64,000 nucleotides of DNA, taken from contig NZ_AXAZ01000009.1 of NCBI RefSeq assembly GCF_000473065.1, positions 62,001-126,000 of the forward strand. Direction: 5' to 3'. A program made the translations under genes and the position numbers. A model generated the notes under the pieces. The model was not told the DNA's origin and did not search any database. It saw only the letters and a program-made list of their open reading frames with translations. Origin of the DNA: Bradyrhizobium sp. WSM1743 (GTDB lineage: Bacteria; Pseudomonadota; Alphaproteobacteria; Rhizobiales; Xanthobacteraceae). Shown one piece after another: positions 9,123 to 16,410 of this stretch (positions are counted from its first letter, which is position 1; each line of letters begins with the position of its first letter).

Positions 9123-9809
9123 TTACATCACGCGCTCGGCCGCCCGCTTCACCGCCTCGAGGCGCCGCGCCTGGTTTTGCGCGCCACGCTGCCTCAGCAA
9201 TGCCAGCACTTCAGCGGATGCGGTGTCGGGTGAGCCCGAATTGAACGGCGGGGCGGGGTTGTATTCCATCTGGAGCTGGATCGCTTCCGCCGTGGTGCGA
9301 TTGACCATGATCGACACCAGCGTCAGGGCGAAATCGATGCCGGCGGTGACACCGCCGCCGGTGATGCGGTTGCGATCGATGCAGACGCGCGACTTTGTCG
9401 GTATCGCGCCGAACTGGGCGATCATCTCCATCGCGCTCCAATGGGTGGCGGTGCGGTAACCCTTCAACAGGCCGGCGGCGCCGAGCGCCAGCGACCCCGT
9501 GCAGACCGAAGTGACGTATTTGGCGCCGTCGGCCTGTCTGCGCAGGAAGTCAAGCACCCCCTCGTCGTTGAGCAGGTCGTTGGTGCCGCTGCCGCCGGGC
9601 ACGCAGATCACGTCGAGTTGAGGGCAGTCCGCAAACGTCGTCGTCGGCGTCAGCGTCATCACGGAATCGCTCGGCACCGGTTCGATCCGCTTCCAGATCA
9701 GGTGCAGTTTTGCGTCGGGAACCATGGCGAACACCTGCAAGGGGCCGGTGAAGTCGAGCTGGGTGACACGCGGAAACACCAACAGACCAATCTGGAGCGG
9801 TGACGACAT
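9123..9809 (-). CDS. DJ-1/PfpI-family protein, isonitrile hydratase-like
   Basis: 228 residues from an ATG at 9809 preceded by GGAGG at a good distance, the same length as Pseudomonas putida isonitrile hydratase (InhA), which turns isonitriles into N-formamides. The family's catalytic pair is present: Asp in TQLDFTGPLQVF and the nucleophile Cys in VTSVCTGSLALGAAGLL. The motifs THWSAMEMI and GGVTAGIDFALTLV are typical of this DJ-1 subgroup. Cytoplasmic. Divergent from a GlxA-type regulator at 9918 with which it shares a palindromic operator (9864-9898). A reductase or regulator-like role without isonitrile activity cannot be excluded. Confidence 0.82.
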   Translation of the reverse strand: MSSPLQIGLLVFPRVTQLDFTGPLQVFAMVPDAKLHLIWKRIEPVPSDSVMTLTPTTTFADCPQLDVICVPGGSGTNDLLNDEGVLDFLRRQADGAKYVTSVCTGSLALGAAGLLKGYRTATHWSAMEMIAQFGAIPTKSRVCIDRNRITGGGVTAGIDFALTLVSIMVNRTTAEAIQLQMEYNPAPPFNSGSPDTASAEVLALLRQRGAQNQARRLEAVKRAAERVM

Positions 9810-9863
9810 CGGCAGATCCTCCAATTGCGACCTTGACGGCGGCAGGATGACATGATGCCATCC

Positions 9864-9898
9864 TGTCCGAAATGGCGTAATTCCCTCTCTTTCGGACA
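9864..9898. promoter_or_regulatory. Candidate operator between divergent InhA-like and GlxA-like genes
   Basis: A perfect 9-bp inverted repeat, TGTCCGAAA (9864-9872) and TTTCGGACA (9890-9898), with a 17-base spacer, sits in the 108-base divergent promoter region. Arm centres are about 26 bases apart. The natural binder is the GlxA/AraC regulator encoded next to it. The site lies inside the longest possible reading frame of that regulator, which argues for the later start at 9918. Confidence 0.6.
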
Positions 9899-9917
9899 TA
9901 GCATTGCGGCTTGGCCA

Positions 9918-10856
9918 ATGATCGGCATCCTGATCTTCCCGGATTTCCAGCTGCTCGATGCGGCAGGCCCGATCTCGGCGTTCGAGATCGCGGCGCGCTG
10001 CATCGCCAAGCCACCTCTCATTCGCGTGCTGGCGGCGAAGCCCGGACTCGTGCGCAGCTCGTCCGGTGTCGAGATGATGGCGCGTGACTTCAAGTCGGCG
10101 AACGCGATCACGACGCTGGTCGTGGCCGGCGGCACGGGCGTCGCGGACGCCGCGCGCTGCGAGGTCACCCGGGCCTTTGTGCAGCGGCTCGCAAAGCGCG
10201 GCGTGCGGGTGGCGAGCGTCTGCTCAGGCGCCTATGTGCTCGCCGAGGCGGGACTTCTCGACGGCCGCCGCGCCACCACGCATTGGGGGCGGACGCGCGA
10301 CTTCGTCGCGCGCTTTCCCAAGGTGAAGTTCGAGCCGGACCAGATTTTTACCCGCGACGGCAATGTGTGGACATCCGCAGGTATCACCGCAGGGATCGAC
10401 CTCGCGCTGGCGATGGTCACCGAGGACCACGGCGAGGAGATCGCGCAGGCAACCGCGCGGCAGCTCGTGCTGTACCATCGCCGCAGCGGCGGGCAGTCGC
10501 AATTCTCCTCGTTGCTGGAATTGAAGGCGCCGAACGGACGCTTCGGCACGCTATTGTCCTGGGCGCGCGAAAATCTCGACGCGCCGCTCTCGGTGGAGGA
10601 TCTCGCCGATCGCGCCGGCATGAGCGCACGGCATTTTGCCCGCGCCTTTGCCGCCGAGACCGGCACGACGCCGTCCAAGGCGATCGAGCGGCTCAGGCTC
10701 GAAGTCGCGCGCGAGCGCGTGCAGTCCTCGCGCGAGGCGATCGAGCGCGTTGCGGAAACGACCGGCTTCCGCGACCCCGAGCGGATGCGACGCGCCTTCA
10801 TCCGCGCGTATGGCCAGCCGCCGCAGGCCCTGCGCCGCGCTGCGCGGGCGGGGTAG
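9918..10856 (+). CDS. GlxA-family transcriptional regulator (DJ-1/PfpI domain plus AraC helix-turn-helix)
   Basis: 312 residues. Residues 1-170 form a DJ-1/PfpI amidotransferase-like sensor domain (MIGILIFPDFQLLDAAGP, GGTGVADA, VASVCSGAYVLAEAGLLDG, THWGRT, TSAGITAGIDLALAMV). Residues about 210-305 are an AraC-type DNA-binding domain with two helix-turn-helix units (LSVEDLADRAGMSARHFARAF; ERVAETTGFRDPERMRRAFIRAYGQPP). The ATG at 9918 begins exactly at the conserved domain; a frame back to 9852 would read through the divergent operator. It probably controls the neighbouring InhA-like gene and itself. The ligand is unknown. Confidence 0.88.
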   Translation: MIGILIFPDFQLLDAAGPISAFEIAARCIAKPPLIRVLAAKPGLVRSSSGVEMMARDFKSANAITTLVVAGGTGVADAARCEVTRAFVQRLAKRGVRVASVCSGAYVLAEAGLLDGRRATTHWGRTRDFVARFPKVKFEPDQIFTRDGNVWTSAGITAGIDLALAMVTEDHGEEIAQATARQLVLYHRRSGGQSQFSSLLELKAPNGRFGTLLSWARENLDAPLSVEDLADRAGMSARHFARAFAAETGTTPSKAIERLRLEVARERVQSSREAIERVAETTGFRDPERMRRAFIRAYGQPPQALRRAARAG

Positions 10857-10914
10857 GGCTTGTGCTCGTGTCAGCGAACGAGTGGCGCGCTATAGGGGCG
10901 GGCGTGTAACCCGC

Positions 10915-10961
10915 GTCTCGCCCCACTGGAGGCGGGGCGAGACAGTTGCTCCCGGAGCAAC
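10915..10961. terminator. Double hairpin between convergent genes
   Basis: GTCTCGCCCC (10915-10924) pairs perfectly with GGGGCGAGAC (10934-10943); right after it GTTGCTC and GAGCAAC (10945-10951, 10955-10961) make a second small stem. No T-run. It stands between the GlxA regulator stop and the RTX-like gene stop, so it may end both. Confidence 0.5.
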
Positions 10962-10965
10962 TCGT

Positions 10966-12171
10966 TCAGATGACGAAGTCGGTCGGGTGCAGGCTCGCCG
11001 CGGTGACGCCGTCGAGCGTGATGGAGTCGCTCGCCGACAGATGAATCACGGCATCGCCAGCGGCATTGTCGCTGATCAGGCTCGACAGCGCCGTCCAGTC
11101 CGCAAATCCGTAATTTTGCACATTGATTAGGTCGTGCTCGGTCGCGGTGCTGCCGACCGCCTTGTTGCCTTGATCGAAGTTGGTGATGAGGTCATTGCCG
11201 GAGCCGGTATTGAAGACGAAGGTGTCGCTGTTTCCGCCGCCCGAAAGCTGGTCATTGCCGGCGCCGCCGTTGAGGATATCCCTGCCGCCTGTGATCGAGC
11301 CCGGCGTTGCGGGATCATAGACCTTCGCATCGCCATAAAGGAAATCATAGGTTGCTCCGCCGGTGAGGATATCGTTACCGCCTTGGGCATTGCCGGACAT
11401 GGTCGGTGCATCGCCGTAGAGTGTTGGGTGTGCAAACTGGATGGTGTCAATGCCATCGAACTCGAGTGTGAGAATGTCATCTCCCCCTTGGGCATTATCG
11501 GTCAGCGAGGTCACCGAATCTCCATAGCCAAATCCGCCGGTCATGGCGACGTCGGTGCCGAAGGTGAAGGTGATGTTGTCGTTGCCGCCATGCGCATCGC
11601 CGCCGATGGAGCCGATGGCATCGCCGCTAGCCGTCGCGAAGCCCTGCAGGGTGTCCACAGTGATGGCGATCGTATCATTGCCGCCCTGCGCCGTGCCAGT
11701 CATGGAACCGCCGGCATCGCCGGCGTATACTTGGTCGTAGTTTCGCCAGCCCACCGCGCCGGTGATGGTGTCACTGCCGCCGTGCGAATTGCCCGACATG
11801 TCGCCGGCAGCGTCGCCGAAAGCATGCACGTTGGTGTACATCGAATTGGCCAAGACATTGATCGTGTCGTTGCCGCCGCTGGCGTCGTCGGTCATCGCCT
11901 GGGCATCGCCGATCACGAGGAAGGCGTTCCAGCCGAAACTCAAATTAACGGTCAGGGTGTCATTGCCGCCGTGGGACTGGCCATGCAACGTCGTGTTGGC
12001 GTCACCAAAGATCGTGACCTCTGTTTCGGGCTGGGTGACGGTTACCGTCACGGTGTCGTTGCCGCCCCAGGCATCCGTGGTGGTCGGAAAGTCCGGATCG
12101 CCGTAGATGGTTTCGATTTGACCAAACTGGTCGAGCAGGACGTCGATGGTGTCGTTGGGCAGATGTTGCAT
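10966..12171 (-). CDS. RTX-like calcium-binding repeat protein, copy 1
   Basis: 401 residues, acidic, rich in Gly, Asp, Asn and Thr, with no Cys and no signal peptide: the profile of a type I secreted protein. The body is about eight units of 31-36 residues, each with GDAxxxMxGxAxGGND(T/I)(L/I), looser than the classical nine-residue GGxGxDxUx. Two classical-style repeats follow (LNGGAGNDQLSGGGNSDTF) before FVFNTGSGNDLITNF, which resembles the C-terminal part of serralysin-type proteins. It ends ITLDGVTAASLHPTDFVI, as uncleaved type I secretion signals often do. No ABC exporter or membrane fusion gene is nearby. A paralogue lies directly upstream at 12416. Function beyond calcium binding unknown. 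Confidence 0.8.
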   Translation of the reverse strand: MQHLPNDTIDVLLDQFGQIETIYGDPDFPTTTDAWGGNDTVTVTVTQPETEVTIFGDANTTLHGQSHGGNDTLTVNLSFGWNAFLVIGDAQAMTDDASGGNDTINVLANSMYTNVHAFGDAAGDMSGNSHGGSDTITGAVGWRNYDQVYAGDAGGSMTGTAQGGNDTIAITVDTLQGFATASGDAIGSIGGDAHGGNDNITFTFGTDVAMTGGFGYGDSVTSLTDNAQGGDDILTLEFDGIDTIQFAHPTLYGDAPTMSGNAQGGNDILTGGATYDFLYGDAKVYDPATPGSITGGRDILNGGAGNDQLSGGGNSDTFVFNTGSGNDLITNFDQGNKAVGSTATEHDLINVQNYGFADWTALSSLISDNAAGDAVIHLSASDSITLDGVTAASLHPTDFVI

Positions 12172-12415
12172 GGCGTAACTCCCATTTCATTGTCGGAAGC
12201 GGGCCTGAACGCCGGCAAATTCTTGCGCGACGTGCTGTGACCGCTTCACCCTGAGGAATCTACTTTCGGTTGACGGCGGAGGTTTGCTGAAATTCGGGAC
12301 AGAGTTTGGTTGCGACGAAGATTGGCGGCGCGGCGGAACTCGACGCCGTGCTGGCGCAATCCCGGTCTCGCCCCGCGCGTTGCGCGGCGACACCGCCGCT
12401 TTTGATTCAACTTCC

Positions 12416-13618
12416 TCAGATGATGAAGTCGGTCGGATGCAGGTTGGCGGCCTGAACCCCGTCCAGCGTGATCGTGTCGTTGGCGGAGAGGTGAACCACG
12501 GCATCGCCGGCTGTGTTGTCGCTGATCAGGCTCGACAGTGCGGTCCAGTCCGCAAATCCGTAGGCGTGCACGTCGATCAGATCGTGTTCCACTGCGGTGC
12601 TGCCGACGGCCTTGTTGCCCTGACCGAAGTCGTTGATCGTGTCGTTGCCGGACCCGGTGTTGAAGACGAACAAGTCGCTGTTTCCGCCGCCCCACAGCTG
12701 GTCGTCGCCAGCTCCGCCGTTCAGCGTATCGCTGCCGCCGGTGATTGAGCCCGGCACCGCGGGCTCATAGATCCGCGCATCGCCGTACATGAAGTCCCGG
12801 CCGGTGCCGCCATTGAGGATATCATTGCCACCATGAGAATGACCCGCCATGATCGGCGCGTCGCCGTATACCGATGAGATCGCATCCGCGTACTGGCCGT
12901 CGATCTTGACGGTAAGGACATCGTCGCCGCCCTGGGTCAGATCCATCAGGGATGTCGACGAATCCCCTGACAGGGTTGCGCCGGATATGGGGCTGTCGCC
13001 GTCCAGGGTGACGGTCAGACTGTCATTGCCGCCTTGTGCAAGGCCGCGCAGCGCACCGATGGCGTCGCCGCTGACTGTCGCCCCGCCATCGATGGTGAGC
13101 ACGCTGACATCGAGCGTGTCGTTGCCGCCGTGCGCGGTGTCGATCATGGCACCGCCGGCATCGCCGGCGAACAGGTTGGCGCCACCTCGCCACCCGATCG
13201 AGCCGGTGATGTCGTCATGGCCGCCCTGCGCGTTGCCCGACATGTCGCCCGCGGCGTCGCCGAAGGCCGAGACCGTGGTGTAGACCGTGCCATGGGCATC
13301 CGCGACGATGGTGTCATTGCCGCCCTTGGCGTCGTCGATCATCGATTGGGCATCGCCCACCACGAGGGCGGTGTTCCAGCCGCCGCCGATGTCGGCGAAC
13401 AGCGTGTCGTTTCCGCCTTGCGAATGACCAAGCAACGTCGTGTGGTCGTCGCCGAAGATCGTGAGCCTGGTATTGAGCTCGGTGACGGTGGCCGTCACGG
13501 TGTCGTTGCCGCCCCAGACGTCCTTGGCTGCGGGAAAGCCGGGGTCTCCGTACACGGTCTCGATTTGACCAAACTGGTCAAGGGTGACGTCGAAGGTGTC
13601 GTTCGGCAGATGCTGCAT
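12416..13618 (-). CDS. RTX-like calcium-binding repeat protein, copy 2
   Basis: 400 residues, collinear with copy 1 over the whole length. It has the same opening (MQHLPNDTxDVxLDQFGQIET), the same number of GDA...GGND units, the same FVFNTGSGNDTINDFGQGNKAVGST region and a nearly identical end (HPTDFII). Differences are spread through the repeat body, mostly in the variable positions between GDA and GGND, so the copies have diverged rather than being freshly duplicated. Own upstream region of about 250 bases. Same inferred route (type I secretion) and same uncertainty about function as copy 1. The pair may act as surface or biofilm matrix proteins, which is conjecture. Confidence 0.8.
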   Translation of the reverse strand: MQHLPNDTFDVTLDQFGQIETVYGDPGFPAAKDVWGGNDTVTATVTELNTRLTIFGDDHTTLLGHSQGGNDTLFADIGGGWNTALVVGDAQSMIDDAKGGNDTIVADAHGTVYTTVSAFGDAAGDMSGNAQGGHDDITGSIGWRGGANLFAGDAGGAMIDTAHGGNDTLDVSVLTIDGGATVSGDAIGALRGLAQGGNDSLTVTLDGDSPISGATLSGDSSTSLMDLTQGGDDVLTVKIDGQYADAISSVYGDAPIMAGHSHGGNDILNGGTGRDFMYGDARIYEPAVPGSITGGSDTLNGGAGDDQLWGGGNSDLFVFNTGSGNDTINDFGQGNKAVGSTAVEHDLIDVHAYGFADWTALSSLISDNTAGDAVVHLSANDTITLDGVQAANLHPTDFII

Positions 13619-13876
13619 GGCGTAACTCCCATTTCATTGTCGGAAACGGGCCTGACGCCTGCTGGATTTTTTGCAAGTCGCGTTGTTGACCACGCTTCAC
13701 CGGGAGCAATCTACCTTTGGTAGATGGCAGAGATTTGTAGGAATTCGGGAGAGAGTTTGATTGCGCGCATGGAACCGCGGCGGCAATCGCGGAGATCGCC
13801 ACCGCAAACAGGATCAGGGCCGATGATCAACATTCGCGTCTCTCGTTGCCACATCCCGAATCCATAAATACACGCG

Positions 13877-14881
13877 CTAGCTGGTGCTTGCAGCCGCAGC
13901 CGCGGAGCTACTCGCGCGGGTTATGACCCGCCGCGCGATCGGCATCAGCATGTACGGCGCAAGATGAATCGGAAACTGCGTCAGCGCGAAATAGAGCCAG
14001 GTCGTGGCCGGCAGCGCGCCCGCGGTGGCAGCCAGCATCAGCCCGAGATTGCGCTGTGACACCATCAGGCCAATGGCGAAGGCGCGCTCAGTGCCGACGC
14101 GGCGGAAGATCAGCGTCGTCGCGGCGAGCAGGGTGAAATAGACCGTGAAGGCGAGCAGCGCGACGGCGATCGTGAACAGGGGATCGGCGACGAGATCGCT
14201 GGCGACATCGCCCATCACCGCGGAGGCGAACACCAAGAGGATGATGATGTTGAGACCGTCGATCGGCTGCTTGTGGCGCTGGATCGCAGCCGTGCCGAAG
14301 ACCCAGCGGATGACGGTCGCAACAAGCAGCGATGCGGCGAGAATGCCGAGCAGCTTCAGACCGAGCGTGGCCGGCGAGATGCTGAGCATGCCGCCGAGAA
14401 AGAGACCCGCGAACATCGAAGCGGTGAAGGGAACGAGTGCGGTCGAGGTCACCAGCGTCACGAGCACCAGCGTGGCATCGAGGCCCATCAGCGCGGCAAG
14501 GGCCGGCGCCGCCATCATCGGCGAGGCCATCCCCTGGAGCATCAGCGCGAGAGCAAGGCCCGGGGAACTCGTGGTGAGCCCGGTCGCGTAGGCGGCGAGA
14601 GCGACGATCAGCGGCACACCGATCGTGGTCCAGGCCGTGGCGGCCGCGACCAGCGCCGGCCGGCGCAGATGTCCGTACAGCGCCACGAGATCGACGCGCA
14701 TGAAGGAGATGCAGAGCAGAAGAAAGATCGCCTCGGTCACGTAGGGGCGCAGCAGCGCGCCGAGCGGCGGCACCGCGACCGCGATGAAGGCGATCGCCGC
14801 CACGGCGCGGGTGCCCTGGCCACCGAGCCATGTCAGCCCGCGCAGGGGGAGGGCGAAGACGGTATGAAGAATGGAAGGCAT
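13877..14881 (-). CDS. Bile acid:sodium symporter-like (SBF/ArsB-fold) membrane transporter
   Basis: 334 residues with about ten hydrophobic segments and few charged residues, in the style of the bile acid:Na+ symporter superfamily (EAIFLLLCISFMRVDL; LQGMASPMMAAPALAALMG; and the conserved late helix ERAFAIGLMVSQRNLGLMLAAT). Two discontinuous helices with Gly/Pro/Ser breaks are typical of the fold. The tail ITRASSSAAAAASTS is low complexity. The start lies 13 bases after the stop of the esterase gene upstream, so the two are probably cotranscribed. The substrate is unknown; an organic acid anion linked to the hydrolase product would be a reasonable guess. Confidence 0.75.
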   Translation of the reverse strand: MPSILHTVFALPLRGLTWLGGQGTRAVAAIAFIAVAVPPLGALLRPYVTEAIFLLLCISFMRVDLVALYGHLRRPALVAAATAWTTIGVPLIVALAAYATGLTTSSPGLALALMLQGMASPMMAAPALAALMGLDATLVLVTLVTSTALVPFTASMFAGLFLGGMLSISPATLGLKLLGILAASLLVATVIRWVFGTAAIQRHKQPIDGLNIIILLVFASAVMGDVASDLVADPLFTIAVALLAFTVYFTLLAATTLIFRRVGTERAFAIGLMVSQRNLGLMLAATAGALPATTWLYFALTQFPIHLAPYMLMPIARRVITRASSSAAAAASTS

Positions 14882-14894
14882 GCGGGACGACGTA

Positions 14895-15842
14895 TCAGCC
14901 CAATCCCTTCAACCAAGCGCCGATCTCACGCACGGCGACATTGGCCTGCGGCAGCAATTTTCCCATCGTGAAGAAGCCGTGGAACTGGCCGGGATAATGC
15001 TTGTAGGTCACGGGCACGCCGGCCTGCTTCAGACGCTCGGCATATTCTGCGCCTTCGTCGCGCAGCGGATCGGCCCCGGCGGTGAGCACATAGGCCGGCG
15101 GCAGGCCGGCAAGGTTTTGCGCGCGCGCCGGCGAGGCGCGCCAATCGGAGATGTCGGCCGCGCCATTGAGGTAGTGGTCGCGGAACCAGCGGATCACCGA
15201 GTGGGTCAGCAGCACGCTGGTCTCGGGCTCGCGATGGGAGCCGTGCGTCATGGCGAAATCGGTCGCCGGATAGATTAACACCTGGCCCCCGAGCGCAGGA
15301 CCGTTGCCGTCCCGCGAGGCAAGCGCCACAACCGCGGTGAGATTGCCGCCGGCGCTGTCGCCGCCGATCGCAAGGCGCGCGGCGTCGATGCCGAGCTCGC
15401 GCGCGTTCGCCGCAACCCATCTGGTCGCGGCAATCGCGTCCTCGGTGGCAGCGGGAAATTTGTGCTCGGGCGCGAGGCGGTAATCGACCGAGATCACGGT
15501 CAGCGCACCTTCGGCCGCGAGCTGGCGGCAGACGACGTCGTGGGAGTCGAGGTCGCCGATCACCCAGCCGCCGCCATGGAAGAACACCAGCACTGGCGAC
15601 ATGCCGTCGCGCCGGCGCAGTTCCTTGGGCACGTAGATGCGGGCGGGAATCGCACCGTGCGGCGCCGGGATCGCCAGCGGTGCGACGCGGGCAAGCTCCG
15701 GCGCGTCAGGATTGGTGGCAAAGCGCGCCTGCGCATAATAGGCGCGTGCTTCCGGAGCGGTCAGCGTCTCGTAGGCGGGGCGGCCGGCCTCCTGGAACGC
15801 CTTGTAGACGGCGGCGGCGTCGGGATCGAGCACAACAGGCAT
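14895..15842 (-). CDS. Alpha/beta hydrolase, hormone-sensitive-lipase type esterase
   Basis: 315 residues, no signal peptide. The oxyanion-hole motif HGGGW (VLVFFHGGGWVIGDLDSHD) and the nucleophile elbow GDSAGG (LAIGGDSAGGNLTAVVAL) place it in the HSL (family IV) esterases. Asp in AGADPLRDEG and His in YPGQFHGFFTMG complete the triad. Such enzymes hydrolyse short-chain carboxylic esters in the cytoplasm. First gene of a two-gene unit with the transporter at 13877. No regulator adjoins. Starts at ATG 15842 (MPVVLDPDAAAVYKAFQEAG); RBS not strong. Confidence 0.92.
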   Translation of the reverse strand: MPVVLDPDAAAVYKAFQEAGRPAYETLTAPEARAYYAQARFATNPDAPELARVAPLAIPAPHGAIPARIYVPKELRRRDGMSPVLVFFHGGGWVIGDLDSHDVVCRQLAAEGALTVISVDYRLAPEHKFPAATEDAIAATRWVAANARELGIDAARLAIGGDSAGGNLTAVVALASRDGNGPALGGQVLIYPATDFAMTHGSHREPETSVLLTHSVIRWFRDHYLNGAADISDWRASPARAQNLAGLPPAYVLTAGADPLRDEGAEYAERLKQAGVPVTYKHYPGQFHGFFTMGKLLPQANVAVREIGAWLKGLG

Positions 15843-16410
15843 GAACGGGGACCTTGGGGTTTCCAGTTGGTGTCATTTTTGGGGGCGACGCCCGCCTTCG
15901 GCCCCGGGAGGGGCTTCACGACTATCCCATCCGGGAGCTGGCCTGGCCAGACCGCGCCGGGAAGGGCAGGGATGCCGCCCTTCCCCCGCCGCAAGGGGCG
16001 GGTTAGTCGTAAAGCGCTATTTTTATAGGGTATAATCGAACTTTTTGAGCTTACGGTCCCGGATTGGTCCCGGAAAAGAGTATCCGCAAATTTATAAGTT
16101 AATTCAGTATCTTACGAGATATACTAGCGGAATAGTTTATTGAGTTCACGATTTCAATCTTAGTTTGAGATCAACCTGCCCCGCCGAATACGCAGTGTAG
16201 TGGCGGTGCAAACCAAGGCGCGATAGTCGATCCCATGCTGACGCCGGTAACCGACGAGAGCGAGACGGCGTGTGTAACCGATGCAATCTGAAATCTTTGG
16301 AGCGCCTCGGTTCGGGATTGGCTTCGCATTTCTGAAAAAAGAAGACACCGCCGGTGCAATGCTGAGCATCATCCGATGTTCGATGGAGGCGTTCTGGCTA
16401 CGAACACAAC
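15843..16410. other. 568-base gap: left boundary of a low-G+C cassette
   Basis: From 15843 to about 16020 the DNA is G+C-rich with two hairpins (GGAAGGGC...GCCCTTCC at about 15959-15984; CCCGCC...GGCGGG just after). At about 16015 the composition falls abruptly and AT-rich DNA begins. The first 24-bp direct repeat is at 16053-16076, and a small hairpin (AGTATCT-TACG-AGATAtACT) at 16106-16125. The minus-strand frame 16160-16372 (70 codons) matches no family I know and could be a gene remnant. Confidence 0.5.

Larger units (their letters stand above)
10966..13760 (-). repeat. Tandem duplication of an RTX gene with its upstream region
   Basis: The two genes start 1447 bases apart and end 1450 bases apart. 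Similarity runs through the coding parts, the start context (both have GTAACTCCCATTTCATTG just beyond the start codon on the plus strand) and about 130 bases of upstream DNA, for example AATTCGGGA-AGAGTTT near 12290 and near 13740. The promoters were therefore copied along with the genes. Boundaries are approximate. Confidence 0.7.

Noticed and set aside
11134..12240. Plus-strand frame of 368 codons opposite RTX copy 1
   Set aside because: Antisense of a repeat-rich gene; the same effect is seen opposite copy 2. No RBS or family.
10966..13618. Regular repeats that might suggest a CRISPR array
   Set aside because: They are in-frame protein repeats encoding GDA...GGND units, with spacing and sequence that vary by codon.
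16025..16080. tRNA-like GTTCGA motif near the direct repeat
   Set aside because: TTCGA occurs, but no flanking stem or cloverleaf can be drawn, so there is no tRNA target for the repeat here.
16160..16372. 70-codon minus-strand frame in the cassette
   Set aside because: No recognisable family, two overlapping frames look equally good and there is no RBS; at most a remnant.
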